64,000 bases of DNA from Polyporus tsugae. Taxonomy: Eukaryota; Basidiomycota; Agaricomycetes; Polyporales; Polyporaceae. Shown piece after piece: positions 37,346 through 49,807 of the stretch; positions within the stretch are counted from its first letter, which is position 1, and every line of letters starts with the position of its first letter. The notes beneath the pieces are model-generated. The model did no database searches, was not told where the DNA came from, and worked only from the letters and a program-made list of their open reading frames with translations. The DNA is taken from NCBI GenBank assembly GCA_024305745.1, contig JAHRBS010000005.1, forward strand, positions 1,488,001 through 1,552,000. Reading direction: 5' to 3'. The position numbers and the translations under genes are program-made.

Positions 37346-37593
37346 TCGTGGGTCCTATTCGGCTACTGCCGATCCAATCACGTCGGAGTTGCAACCGCAG
37401 ACTCCCCTTCAACGACTCCTCCCTTGTCCATCGCTCTGCCTTCTGCTGTAGGGTCCCAGAAGCAGGAAGTCTCTTATAATTAGTGCTGATATCTAGTACG
37501 TGTGAGTACGTTCACTAATGCCCGCAGCCGGTAACTCGCTGACACGTCTCTCAACTTCTCATGCTCAAAGATACGACGAAGAGCATTGCAATC

Positions 37594-39188
37594 ATGGCTA
37601 TTCAAGCTCTGCCAATCGATATCCTGCTTCTTATTATGGATGTTTCCCCTCTACCAACCATTGGGAAGATGACTCGGACGTGTCGCGCCCTCCGCCAGGG
37701 CGGAGCGAGATCTCTGTTGGATGGCGAGGTGTCGCTCACCACCGGAAGCAGCATCATCTCCTTCGTGCAGTTCCTATATGCGGATTCAGCCACTCGGTTC
37801 CCATACCTTCGCGCCCTCGAGATCGCAAGTGGTGAATTACCGCCGCGGGCGGTGGATGCGCTCCAGGGACTGATCTCACATCCTTTGTTGGCTCTCGAAT
37901 CGCTGACCCTACGCGAGGCGGACGTGATGCTCAAATCGACACCAACACACCCGCAGCCAGCAGGGACTGCTGATCCCACTCCGTTGGTCATAACTTTCTC
38001 CGCATTGACGACACTTCGGCACCTCACGATCGACGAGTGCGACCAACGCGCGTGCAGCCTGATCACCGCGATGCGCTCGCCCCTCAGGACGATATCCATC
38101 GGTTTCACGCCTCTTACCACCTGGCATAATTCGGAGGATGCGCAACGCCGGAACCCTATCGTCCTTCTCGCGAATCTATCAGACACGCTCGAGGAGATTT
38201 CGGCCTCCAATGTCGCCATGGCTCTCGAGCACGTCATGTACGACATCGTCTATCCCTCCGTCCGTAGGGTCAGCGTGACCTATGACGGCATCTGGATCCC
38301 CAAGGCTCTCGCATATGCCAGCGCATTCCCCAATCTGGTCCACTTCTCTTTCACCTCCGTCCGCGGCCACCCAGCCGGAGACTTCGTTGGCCCCGCGGAG
38401 TTCTTCCAGGCCACGCTTCACCGCACCTCAAACAGGGCGAGCCAGGAGAGGTACGGACGGACGTGGGAGCACCTCGAAGAACTCGTCGGGGGCGCCCCAG
38501 ACGTGTTCCTCCTGGGGCTAACATGCCATGTGCCTAGGCTCCGACTCACCGGCCCCTCATCGCCGGACACCACACTCGGAGTCGTCCTTGAGGATATCCG
38601 GCCCACCAGTCTCGCGATCACTCTCGTCTGCGCGGCCACGTCTGAAGACGATTCGATGGCCGCCGTCCTAACGTATCCCTCTGCGGAGGAGCTGCGGACA
38701 CTGGAGATGGAGCTCTGCTTGGATGCGGACGAGTGCGATGTTGACGTCCAGGTCATGCTGGTACGTCATACCCTGCTATCCTCTGCGATGGAGAATGAAC
38801 GTACGTACTGATTGTCGCCCTCGCTTAGAACAACGTGGCGAGGACGCTCGCTCTCCTCCCGCTGCGCGACCTAACGCTTACCCTCAACTACGGCCTGCTC
38901 ACCGACGCGGACAAATCCGAGCAACCACTGTCCCCTGCGCTCAGCAACTTCGACAGCCTCGACCTCGAGGCGACCGCAGGCCTCTTCCGTACGGCGATAC
39001 CCTCCCTGGTGGATGTCGTCGTGCGCCTTTCGACGGACTGCACTTGGTATGAATCCATATGCAACGCTCTCGCTGATGACGGCTCGGCGGGGTCTTCCAG
39101 GAGCGGGTCTTCGGATTCGGAGGACGAGGACGAAATGGAAGGTGACCTGGGTAGTTTTATGATGGAGGAAGATGACCACGGTTGGTAA
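37594..39188 (+). CDS. F-box-like leucine-rich protein C
   Basis: Exon 1 (37594-38760) and exon 2 (38829-39188) join at a phase-0, 68-nt intron to 508 residues without defects. It is the best-preserved member of this arm. MAIQALPIDILLLIMDVSPL is the F-box-like start, followed by about ten leucine-rich segments including LTTLRHLTIDECDQRACSL and VLEDIRPTSLAI. Exon 2 begins NNVARTLALLPLRDLTLTLN and ends in an acidic tail, SSDSEDEDEMEGDLG to EEDDHGW. An upstream in-frame ATG at 37561 would add 11 residues; the homologues favour 37594. A short 5'-UTR intron ending CCCGCAG at 37527 is likely. Its partner and substrate are unknown; the family assignment is by motif, not by search. Confidence 0.78.
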
Positions 39189-40058
39189 TGTCATAAGGTC
39201 TGCAGTTCTGGGCGTGTAGGATGGAGCTCGTTATGCACTCCCCTCTTTGACCATAGCACCAGTGATGATCTCAGCATTCCGAGTCGGGTGGAGGCAATTT
39301 GCAGATGATAAGTACTGCAAGCCGCGGCCACGGCGACACTGCTTTGGGTTATTCTGACGCCTGTATCCCCGGTTTTGCCCTGATGCCAAATAACCGATCC
39401 TGTAATTTACTTCCTCCTCATGCAACCTCTTGCACCTAAACAGTTACCTAATTCATGCGGACTTCAACGATGGGGAATACGCCTATACGATGGCCGGTGA
39501 GTAAAGTTCAAAACTTTAATCCAGTCAAATCGCCGTCTTGATGGGTTTTGGTAGCTGCTGCCATCACACTCTGGCGATATTCAATGTTCGTCATCCGAAC
39601 GAAAACCCAGTTTCCAAATCACCTCTGCAGCATAGGACTCTGTGTCTTTCCCATTCAAGGTCAGCATCGCCATACGCTATGCCATTTTGTTGCTTTGGTT
39701 TGCTCATCTACGTACTACTCATTATCTTCCATTCGGTCGTGTGGCTAGCGTAGTAAAGAAACATTGATTATATGTGATCGTGACACTTTCCAACTGTGTA
39801 CGGTATGGGGACTGCAATCTCCGCATCTGTCGAGAGCCCTTTGAACACGTGCGGAAGGCAACGAAGCAGCGTGTGAACTCTAATTCACTCCCGGCCTCGA
39901 TGCTGTGGTAGTTTTGCTCTCCACTTGCGTTCTCCACAGTGACCATCTTTTGTGGCGATGGGCCAACCCCTGCTTAATGACCTTGAACCCGATGGTAGGA
40001 CATATCTTTCGCTTCGATTCCATCCTCGACCTCACCGATGTTCTGAATGGTCCTTTAG
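39189..40058. other. intergenic with a relic of the B/C upstream motif
   Basis: No gene is supported. At 39343-39360 TTTGGGTTATTCTGACGC resembles the 17-bp motif found before B and C, and the following bases also look like the B/C leader. This suggests the promoter of a lost fourth copy. The 5' exon of pseudogene D may lie just before 40058. Confidence 0.45.
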
Positions 40059-41582
40059 GATAGAGAGTGGAGGCTCCTGTTCGACGTCGTGTTCAGCATC
40101 ATGGCCGCTTCCCGACCCTCAACTATTTCCGCGCTCATGAAGACGTGTCACACACTCTATACGGAAGGACCCAAGCATCTCCTCTGCAACGGTGTTCAGC
40201 TTGATCGAAGGGTCGAAATCACCAGGTTCGCGAACTTCATGCTGACCGGCGATCCCTCACGGTTCGTGCACCTGCGAAAATTGGTCTTGAGCATCCAACT
40301 CCTCCCGGTTCCGCCGCCGGAGCACATCTGGTTGACCTCCTCGCCCATCCTTCCCTCGCATTGGACACCTTAGTTCTGCGCCACTCGGAAACGCTGCTAG
40401 GACATGGCGCAGACCCCGCTCTGCGCGAGGCCTTTGGCAGGTTGAAGACAGTCAAACACCTGGTCGCACTGGGGGTACACGAATACAGCGCTACTAATAT
40501 CAACTCTCTTCTATACAGATTGGAGTCCATATCGATCGGCGTCCAGGCCGGCATCGGAAACATTTTGCCAACGTTGAAACCGTTCTCCTACACTCTCCCG
40601 ACACTGCTCATCAAGTCGCAAGCATCCGTCCCAACCCTATTCCTCGTCGCAGACTCCGGGTCTTGCCACTTCCCTCACGTTCAAACGTTTGGCATTGTGG
40701 ACCACGAATCGGTTCTAGACCTTCTTGCTAGCCTCGCGTTCGCCTAGGCATTCCCCGCTATTACCCACCTGAAGCTCATCCCCACGGACCTTCCGACGGC
40801 GCGTTGCCGGACCGGCCTTCCCATAGGCTGGGTGCTTGATCGCTTCACGCGATCCCGGGAGCGCAGCCAAGCTCAGAGGCTGCAACACCCGGATGGCAGG
40901 CTGCCGTCATTGTCGTCGATCGTGGAGTGTTCAGGCGGGCTTCTTAGCGTGTACGCGCTTGGCCTTGACTGCACTCTATCGACACTGCGACTTCGGCAAC
41001 ACGTGCGGGTGCATGAGCTCTACGTCCTCCGCACGGTCCTGGAAGATACGCGCCCCAGACGTCTTTGTCTCAGCATCGAGATGCCCGACGCCGAACGGCT
41101 CTTCGCCACCTTGCGCACACTCCAGACCCACTCGCCCCCAGCGCGCATCGATCTGCAGATCTCGCTCTCCTTCTGGACCACTCCGTTTTGGAAAATAACT
41201 ATGGTATGTCAATTCTCCTACTTCCTGGCTACTTCCGTTGTGGGGTCTCATGGGCGTCCCCACAATCTTGCAGAACGAGTTCCGCCGCTCCTTGGAGTCA
41301 CTCTTACGGCCACCGCCGAGGGGTTTGGTTGAACTCAACCTCCGACTCTTCGGCATCCCGCCTTCCGCCGAAGTTGCTGAGAAGGCTGCGACCCTCCGCG
41401 ACACCCTGGTGGCATTGATGCACTGGGCATCTGCCGTCGCTCCCTCCCTCACCCTCGCCTGCAGACTTTCTGAGGACGCTGAGGACGGGGACTGGTAGCA
41501 GTGGCCGGACCTCGGTCAGGCGGACGATGTTGATTATGATTTCGGCATCCATGCCCTCCCCGACAAGGATGACGATTTTTAA
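40059..41582 (+). pseudogene. F-box-like gene D, decayed paralogue of F
   Basis: The sequence starts after a TTTAG acceptor and reads EWRLLFDVVFSIMAASRPS, then MKTCHTLYTEGPKHLLCNG, clearly related to gene F across the cluster. Near 40326 the frame shifts: WLTSSPILPS in one frame against LVDLLAHPSLALDTLVL in the next. A TAG at 40745-40747 replaces the Arg of FARAFP in F. After an intron with donor GTATGT (41202) and acceptor CTTGCAG (41273), the last exon reads NEFRRSLESLLRPPPRGLVE. It has a second TAG at 41496-41498, beyond which the conserved QWPDLGQ and an acidic tail continue to a TAA at 41580-41582. One frameshift plus two stops, with good similarity past each, indicates a young pseudogene. 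Confidence 0.8.
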
Positions 41583-42329
41583 TATCTCCTCGCCTGGGAC
41601 TAAGGCTCAGATCCGGTCAATCATCGTGCCGATTCGTGCGCAACTTGTTCTACTACATAAGTACGATGCTCAGGTTGTATCCGTGAGGCAGAGGATGGCG
41701 ATGAACGAGTCGATTCTAGACCAATAGTGGCCCGTGATGTAGGCTCTTATCCATGACAATCAAGACTAGTGTACTCGGACGAATACATAAGTATAGCAAG
41801 CATGGAGTAGCAAGCATGGAGGTGCCCGAGATCAGACTCTTGCCTGCCAGCGGGCCACGCGCCACTCGCGGATGTATCACAGGCTTCTAATTTCTCTGTT
41901 CGGTGTCCTAGGTCTGTACTGGCGCCGCGGTTTCTACGTCGTAGGCCTGCGTTACAAACACTAGAGTACTTATTCGGTCTTGCCATAAGCAAGCCGCCCC
42001 CCCCCCAGTACGAGCTCAAGCGCTCATGGACAATGATCCTGTGAATTAGTATTGCGACTGTTCATCAGCACATCCGTGCATGGTATGGTATGCGAGTAAT
42101 AATACAAAAGCGTGGCTACGTCGAAGTTCGAACGAGTCCGCGCTCTCCATGGCAAGGGAATAAGGAGACGACAACAACAGAAAAAAAACGAACGTACTAA
42201 ACTATATATGTCCATGAAAAAACCATTGCAGCAGCGCGCGTCGTAAACCACCAAATATAAGTATCAGTATCCTTGCAGTCATGCCAAGTCCGAGCAAGGG
42301 AGCGAGCGAACCCATCCGGCCTGTCCGCT
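41583..42329. other. intergenic, 3' flank of the glucanase gene
   Basis: No gene is supported. It includes a run of ten C (41997-42006) and A-rich sequence before 42190, probably the 3' UTR of the minus-strand glucanase gene. Confidence 0.5.
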
Positions 42330-45298
42330 TCACCGAGCAGGCAGACACCCAGAAAGCGGGATCTGCGCGTCGTTCGCGTTCCACGCGTCGGGGTATGCGC
42401 ACCCAGAGATCGCCGTAACCGCCGGCGCCGTGTCTTTGCCGTCGAACCATCCGTTGCCCACACTCGCCGTCACAGTCGCGGTGAACGTCGGCGGCGGGAG
42501 CGTCGACGCTGTGCCCGTGCTCGTGTACTGCGGGAGCGCCGTCACGCTCCCCGCGGGCACGCTCGTGATGGACGCGGGCGGCCACACCAGGTCCGCCGTC
42601 GCAGCCGTGATCGTGCCCGCGCCGGCGCCGCCAGTCATCCACGGCTGGAACGTGCCATCGAACGCCTGGGCGTTCGCGCCAAGGCTCGCGCACTTGCCGA
42701 TGGCCTGGCGCGGGTCCGCGGGCATCCACCCGTTCTCGAGCCCGAGCTGGTACGACCAAAGCGGCGCGCGGACGGTGTTGGTCGTGGTCGAGTTGCCGAT
42801 CTTCCACGTCCAGAAGAACCAGTCACCGAGCGACTCCATGCTCGCAAGCGCGAAGTTGAGCAGTCCCTCCTTCGTCGCGTCCGACCACCCGCCCGCGTCC
42901 TCCCAGTAGTCGCAGTCGGGGCCATAGCGCGCCTGTCCGCCGACGCCGTCGACGAACAGGCCGCAGTCGTTGATTGCGTTGCTGAACTCTCCGGCGAGCG
43001 TCACGCCGAATGCCGTGCGGCTCGTGTTCATGCCGACGCCCCATGAGTTGCAGGCTTGGAGCGGCCATTGACCGCCGAGCTGGGTGCTGTCGCCGTCGGC
43101 GGTGATGTTGAGGGGCTCACGGTTCGGGTTGCCGTTGAAAGCGAAGTAGGGGTGCGTGTCTGCGAGGAGCATGAGAAAAGACACCAATCAAACACCAAAC
43201 CCGGACGCACCCAATGCAAGTCGGTCAGCGCCAGAGAGGAACCCGGCCCAGTTCGCGACGCCAGTGAAACCGTCGTGGATCGTGATCATCGGGCCGCTAC
43301 CCTCGCCAGTGCCGGTGATGTCGCGAACCATCTGGTACGCCTTCAGGTAGCTACACAGCGAAGTCAGCGACGGCGGCGGCGGGCTAAAACGACAGCATTG
43401 GTACTTACAACGACTGCACCTGAGTTTCGCCGATGTCGTGAAGGAAAGGCTCGTTCAGCATGCTGAACATCGGGACGACGGCTCCCCACTCGGGCTGAGA
43501 AATGAACTCGGCGACGATGCGGATGTAGTCGAGCGACCGCTCGGCATTAGCGAGGCCCATGATGCCGCTAAGCCAGTTAATCGTGCCGAGCTTGCCAGAG
43601 TGGTTGTAGCCTGTCCGTCCATAGAGTGCGGTGTTTAGCGGGAACCTTAATCAATGCACTGACGCACGACCTACCATTTTGCGAGCCGGGGATAGTATGG
43701 AGGTCCAGATTCACCCGGATACCGTATTTACGAGCCCATCCAAGCAAGCGAAGGATGTACCTGAGAAGATTCAGAAACTATCAGTCACAGAAGGAGATAC
43801 GCACTTGCGCGCGAACACACTCACTTCCAGCACGTCCGGGCGAGGAAAGGCTCCGCGACCGTAGCCCCGGTCGCGGGGTCCGCGCCAACATTGTCCCACT
43901 TCTCGATTGCCCAGAACGGGATCGGAACCCGGACCCAATTGAGGCCGGCGCCCGCGATCTGCGCAATGTCCTCCTCCGTAATAAATGTGTTGTAGTGGTC
44001 CTCGATCGTCTGCTGGAGCGCGTCCGCGCCTTTCGCCGCGAGTGCCTGGCTGAGCGTCCACTCGTCGACCGTGCCCGCATTCTGCTCGAACAGGCTCGGC
44101 ACGATGAACGGCTCGATGACGAACAGGCCGCCCAGGTTCACGCCGTAGATACGGTCCACACCCCACTGCCAGGTCTCGTTGAGCGCAGGCGTCCACGAGT
44201 TTGGCTTCGCGGAGTTGTCGAAGGGGTTGGCGGGATCAGAGACCCCTGTGGTGGAATCGGAGGTAAGTGGTTACGCACGTGGGACGCAACGTGAGAAGGA
44301 TCGGGAGGGTAAGAGGACGATCGACACCCGAAACGGTACTGAGGTGCCCACTCCCCCTGCCTGCGCAGCGGGAACACATCGCGCGCCCCCTTCTCATGCG
44401 GCTCGCCCATTCCACGCCTGCATACACACAGAGGATGTGCTCGAAGCGTGCTGTTTCGGCTCGACAGCTAGTCGCGCGCGCGAGAGGTCACAGGTGCGAG
44501 ATAACACCGAGTGTTCTAAGTGGTACGAGCGGACGGAACACCGACCATTCTACACCACCACCGCCGAGCCTGGCCGCGAAACAGCGCTCCGAGATGCAGG
44601 AACGCTCGCAGCTCATGAATGCACAGCTTCAGAGCCCCTAACTGACACGGTGCCCTCATCGAACCGGATGCTAGACGCTTAGGCGCGAGTATCCGAGCGA
44701 CGCGTTCGAGGTGGGGAGGTGGGCGCGACGGGCGAAAACACGCGACACATGGGTGAAAACACTCACAGTAGCCTCCAAACGAGTTGTGGTAAACGAACGT
44801 CGAGCCATCATCCTTCGTCACCGTGCTCCCATCGCCGCCTGTCGTGATTGCACCCTGTGGCGTCGAGCCCGATCCGTTGGAGCCCGAATGGCCGTTGGAG
44901 CCCGAGTCATTTGAGCCAGAAGATCCGGAGGACGAGCTGTCCGACGTGGAATGGTGCTGGCCCGGTTTTACGACGACGAAGATGATGGGGAGGACGACCG
45001 CGAGCGCGACGACGACGATCGCGACGATCGCGGCGACCCAGAACCACGGACGCTTGTACAGAGGGCGGCGGCGGGGGACGGGGAGCACGTCCTGCGAGTT
45101 GCCGAAGGCTGCCTCCTTGTTCATGTGTGGGAGGAAGGGGGAAGACTCGGCGGGCGTGGAGATCGCGCTGTCCCGCAGGGCAGAGCTATCCCGCAGGGCC
45201 CCGGGGGGCCCGAGGTATGCAGAGCCGCGGGGGGAGTCGAGCGCGCTATCGACGAGGCTGTCGCGGGGACCTTCGAAGGGGTTCGAACTTGAGGCCAT
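42330..45298 (-). CDS. membrane-anchored glucan 1,3-beta-glucosidase (exo-beta-1,3-glucanase, GH5), six exons
   Basis: This type II membrane enzyme trims 1,3-beta-glucan at the cell surface in wall remodelling, like ExgD of Aspergillus. Exons 45298-44767, 44245-43825, 43760-43675, 43610-43409, 43350-43211 and 43159-42330 give 736 residues with all phases consistent. A cytoplasmic Ser/Pro-rich head (1-80) is followed by a membrane segment (about 86-110) with basic residues before it, then a Ser/Gly linker. The GH5 core begins VDRIYGVNLGGLFVIEPFIV, with AGLNWVRVPIPFWAIEKW and RVNLDLHTIPGSQNGYNHSG, the glucanase signature. Predicted acid/base Glu400 is in MLNEPFLHD and nucleophile Glu518 in LAGEFSN. 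DTHPYFAF is also typical. The tail is Thr/Ser-rich and ends ISGCAYPDAW. No GPI signal is seen. It lies between the two arms of the F-box-like cluster; no functional link is implied. Confidence 0.93.
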
Positions 45299-46471
45299 GC
45301 TGTCGACCTAGGGACGTGGACTCGGAGAATTTAAGGTGGGCGGGAAGAAGCGTCGGGTGCCGCCAACGGGAATGAAAGTTGAGCACCCCGAGTATGAGGG
45401 CAGGGAAGCCTCGCTCGCTTATTGCGGGGAAAGGAGGGGGGAGGGCAGACGGGTGGAGGAAGAGCAGAACCAAGCCGAGGCGAGGTGAACTTAATAAAGC
45501 TGGGCGACGGGCTGAGTTCCAGAGGGATAAATGTGGACAAGCCGGCGCCGAGGACGCTCACATGTTGCCGTGAGGCGGCTGTTCTGACATCGGCGTGGCC
45601 CATGATAACTGAATTGCTAGCGTCGTCCTCTGTGTCTGGGCTCTGTGCAGTGCAGCTCCGAGCTCGGAGGGGTTAGACTCGAAGCCGCGTCTGTTCGTGA
45701 CCTCGAGCGAGGTTGGCTGTGCGACCTTTGAGCGATGCAGCGAGGCCGCCCGTCGCTGTCGAACCCGCGCTACGATTGCTGTCTGGGGAAACGTGGGAAT
45801 CGGCCTCGGCAGAGAATGCGCACCAGGTTGAATTCTACCGCTCCGAATCAGATCCTCCGATGGCTCGGAACCTCTCGACATCGACCATCCAACGCTCCCC
45901 TCACGGGTCTCCAGGCCGTTGACTTGCACTTCTCACGTCGGTCAGATTGTCCAGGGCGCACATCATGGTGACGGCCTGACGCCCCCGTCCATGTCGATCT
46001 TGATCTTGACTAGTACCGAGCGTCACGTGTGAATACTACCAAGCTTCAGCCGACAAAAAGTCCAAAAATGTTTTCGAGGGAGGTGCGATGCGATGAATTT
46101 GTAGCGCATATAGTCGGCGACTATTAAGGAGGATGGTGGAGGAGCTGAAGCAAGAAGCAAAGAGCTCTAGACGTAGTTGTCCCAATTAGGAAAGACCACG
46201 TGGCTTCAGAACAAACCCAATCAAGGATGGTCTGGACTCTGCACTTGGCTGTGGCGCCGCCGGCGACGATGCATTGACCATCCCAAGACCGAATAAAAGT
46301 ACAAAACTGCACAGAAGCGACAAATTTAAACTCTAATGCAGAACCACAACAGATCATCCCTGTGATTTCACGCACTCCATGGACGCCCTGCGACAGTGGA
46401 TCAGACTCGGACGCGTCCCATGTAAAACTGAAAATAAAGCTCTGTGCGCACCGTAACTTCTTATCCAGAAA
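45299..46471. other. intergenic: glucanase promoter and 3' flank of gene E
   Basis: No coding sequence is supported. On the minus strand CTTAAATTC about 30 bases before the glucanase ATG and a CTTTATTAAG near 45488 are weak TATA-like candidates, with pyrimidine-rich sequence between them. The part beyond 46 kb is AT-richer and probably carries the gene E 3' UTR. Confidence 0.45.
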
Positions 46472-48053
46472 CTATGCAATCCCTTTTTCCACCTCATCCT
46501 CATCCTCGAACCAGAACGAGTCCTCTTTATCCGAGTCACTGGCAGAGCCCCACTCCGTTTGGTCACTCCACGCGTCCGAATCCACGTCGGAGTCTTCACC
46601 ACACTCCATCTCCGGATCCGAGGCCACATCGACCGGTCGGACGGGAATGATCCGTCTATTACAAGACACATGGGAAGAAGAAGTGGTGAGATGGTTGCGG
46701 AAAGCGTGCACGTCTTCGTCGTCCAAGTACGATGCGGCCGAGCCGAAACAAGACGCCAGGTCGAGGATCAGGTCGAACGACGGCACCTCCGCCGGGAAGT
46801 CGTCGACAACCATGATCAGGCGCTGCTGCATGTCCCATTTCCATCATTAGTCCCAGATATCTTTGTACGTAGTAGCAAGCAGGACTCGGGCTCACCAGAG
46901 CAGCAGCCAAGTCGCCAGAGCTGCCGTCATGATCCTCCTCCCGAAACGAGAAGCTGATCCGCAAGGTGCGCAGGGTCTGCAGCGCGTGCGAGATGAGAAG
47001 GGACGTCACGCCCTCAAGTGTTTCAAGGCCCGCAACGCACATCTCCAGCTCGGACGGCCGCGCAGCTGTCAGCACCTCGGAGAGGAGGACGAGCACCATC
47101 ACGTCGTGCAACTGCGTCGAGATCCTCAACTTCTGGACTACGACGAGAGCGGAGCTGATGATACAGAGGCTAAGGAGGTCGCTCGAACATTCGGTGAGCG
47201 CCGACAGACGGAAACCTGCGTTCCACTGTCGAGCGACGTCGAGGCTGTTCACGAAATATGCAATGTTCGACTGACAGATCGTAGAACGCGGAGGCATTCT
47301 GGAAGGGTTGTGTTGGATGCTCTGCACGTTGGAAAAGGCGTGGAGACAACTGGGGAGGAAGCGGCACGAGTCGGATAGAATGGTGAGACTCCGTACCCGA
47401 GGGAAACATATGTCCGTGGGCATCCCCTCGAAATTGAATTGGCCATCCAATGCGAGCGAGACGTCTTCCAGAGTCTCGGAGAAAGGTGCGAGCATCGCAA
47501 GCACTTGATCGGAGGATGTCATGAAGTCCAGGGCAGGGTCGATGTGGTCAACCATAGCAGACACAAGCTTCGAAGACATCTTGTCAACGGTGGCGATAGT
47601 GGCCGGGCCAACGTGGCAAACAGTGAGGTGCTGGAGGGTCGTAAGGGTTCGGAACGCATCGCGTATCGCACAACTCAACGACAACAGTCCTTCCGCCCTT
47701 CCGAGGCGTAGCGTATGCAGTGAGAGGGCTGGACATTGGAGGAGATCGATTAGAACGTCTGCCGCGACGCTGCAGTCGTCAACGACGAACAGGGGATGTT
47801 CCAAATCGCCCACTTCCAGGTTCAGCTCGCGGAGGTGGCCGAAGCGGACTGTCCCCTCCGCGAACATGAACGACGTGAACGACGTGATTTGGCGTGGGGT
47901 ACGGAGCGTGACGCCATTGCGAAGGAGATGCCTCGGACCCTCACTGTACAGGGAGCGGCACGTTTCCATCGTGGATGCTATGCCTGCCGGTGAGGCGAGC
48001 ATCATAACATTGGAAACGACGTCGAAGGGGAGCTTCCACCGAGGGATAGCCAT
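46472..48053 (-). CDS. F-box-like leucine-rich protein E
   Basis: Exon 1 (48053-46896) and exon 2 (46825-46472) join at a phase-0, 69-nt intron to 503 residues. MAIPRWKLPFDVVSNVMMLA is the F-box-like start, followed by METCRSLYSEGPRHLLRNGV, shared with D, F and G. Leucine-rich segments include LSLHTLRLGRAEGLLSL, LTTLQHLTVCHVGPATIATV and TLRTLRISFSFREEDHD. Exon 2 starts QRLIMVVDDFPAEVPSFDL and ends in an acidic, Trp-containing stretch (DSFWFEDEDEVEKGIA). The reading frame is intact. A 71-nt 5'-UTR intron (48142-48072, donor CCA/GTGAGC, acceptor AAACAG) precedes the ATG. It is divergent in sequence from A-C but has the same gene architecture. An SCF receptor role is inferred. Confidence 0.72.
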
Positions 48054-48419
48054 GGTATGTCGTGGAGATAACTGTTTGACGTCAGTTACTCTAAGTTGAA
48101 GGCAGGGCATCCAATCGGAGCCCCGAAGGGAAGGCTGCTCACTGGTGGCTATGAACGCGCCGAAATGCCTAGCGGCTTTTGGAGATGAAGGGATGGTTGG
48201 ACGGTCTAACCGTCTTAAGAGATGACTCGAAATGCCGCAGCAGATAAATCTGGCACGAAGCCGTCGGGAGAAGGGGAGTCCATTGCGCAGGACTGGTCAC
48301 CCTGCAGCAAGGATATGAACTGAGAAGGTGAGAAGCGAGAGCACATGCCGGCTGCAGCGTACACTGCAGAACACAAGAGTTTCCAGAGAGAGGTTCGGTT
48401 TGCAAGTTAAGCCATCCAG
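48054..48419 (-). promoter_or_regulatory. upstream region of gene E with 5'-UTR intron
   Basis: It contains the probable leader exon (GGCATTTCGGCG near 48170, with similar sequence before gene G) and the 71-nt intron 48142-48072 with branch-like CTGAC. No other gene is seen. Confidence 0.45.
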
Positions 48420-49807
48420 TCAGGCCGCGTGACGAACGATGCGCCATTCCCGGCGCTGCGCATTTGTAAGGCTGGCACCAAATAATTTTGAGGATGATGC
48501 CAGAACTGCATGGCAGTCTCGCACGCCGTCTGCGTTGGGGAAGCAGTTGCCGACGGTGAGGCCTCGCGAACTCGAAGGGATGCTGACTACGACGTTGAGG
48601 GTCGAGCTCATCTGCAGCAGGGTGCCAAGAGCAGCATAGAGACGTTCCTAGAACCCGTCTTAGCAGCTTTCTAGGCGCATCTACAAACCCGAGGGTAAGT
48701 TGCGCACCTCAGCCGCGACCTGCTCGCCATCCCCGGGCCGAAACGAGACGTTAAGCGTCAGAACGCGCAACGTCAAAGGCTCGAGTGCTCGCAGTATGCC
48801 CGCCCCCTCCTCGACCACCTCCAAGCCACGCACGCTAACCTCTAGTTGGGCCGGGCGAGTCTCCACCAACACGACGCGAAAGAAGGCTCGCGCTCATCCA
48901 GGTAGCCACAGATGCGCAGCTTCGAGACTGTCAGATGCGCGCTGAGCGGATACAAGCTCGAGACTTCTCCCGAGCACTCGACCAGCTGGGGAGAAGACAA
49001 TAGCCCGATCCTCCCGTTCGCCTCCCGGACGGCGCGCATGAACCACCCGGAGTTCGGATCTTCCGCGATATCGAGCGAGTCCAAGCCAGGGATTAGGTGC
49101 AAGCTTTGCAGGTTCGGGAAAAGGCGAAGGAGGATGCACTGGGGGAAATGCGTGTCGAGGACGGTCCGAAGCGTGCACACGTGGGGGAACTGAAGAGAGA
49201 CGGGGTTGTCGCGCGCCGGATTTATGGGGGTACCTAGGGACAGGTCGAGTTCCTGGAGGGTGTCGGCGGAGAACTGAAGCACGGAGAAGACGTCGCTGAA
49301 TGCAGAGTGGCCACGGAGCGCGGGAGTGTAGCCGAGGGGGCCTGCCAGCGCCACGGTTGCAGAGACGAGCTGGGAGCGCATCGTTCGGAGCGCTACAATG
49401 GCTGCGCGACCCACTCCATCTACGTGTAACCGCTTGACGGAGGTTAGGGTTGCATGTTAAGATTTTCTCCGTATCGTGCAGGATCAACGTGTTGAGCGCG
49501 GTTGCTGGATGTGTGAGGAGATCTGCAAACAATGGATCCATTCCATGGACCTCGACATCACGACGAGGCTCGAAGACCTTCGCGCAGATATCCAGGGACC
49601 GCATATATGCAAGGCGGCCGGCGTCGGCGCGCATGAAGCACACGAATGACGCCATCTGCGACATTGTGCGAAGTGTAACGCCATGACGAAGCACGTACGG
49701 AGGTCCCAATGCGTAGAGGATTCGACAAGTTCCCATTAGGGCTGCTGCCTCGGTTTGTGAGGTGGCCATGACCTCCACTAGAACGTCGAGAGGGAGCTTC
49801 CACGCGC
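48420..49807 (-). pseudogene. F-box-like gene G, frameshifted paralogue of E
   Basis: After a CACCAG acceptor the exon from 49807 reads AWKLPLDVLVEVMATSQTEA, then LMGTCRILYALGPPYVLRHG, closely matching E. Near 49440 about seven residues (RDAFRTL in E) are missing and the frame changes, resuming as SVKRLHVDGVGRAAIVALRT. Near 48870 it changes again, from YLDEREPSFA into VLVETRPAQLEVSVRGLEVV. Exon 1 ends at 48708 (donor GAG/GTGCGC). A probable last exon, 48611-48420, begins MSSTLNVVVSIPSS and aligns loosely with exon 2 of E. A 72-nt 5' intron (49879-49808) with donor ATG/GTGAGC precedes it. Two frame breaks and a deletion make it a pseudogene; each segment alone still reads well, so inactivation seems recent. 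Confidence 0.72.

Noticed and set aside
42273..43046. 257-codon plus ORF opposite the glucanase
   Set aside because: Arg-rich shadow of the GH5 exon; no domain.
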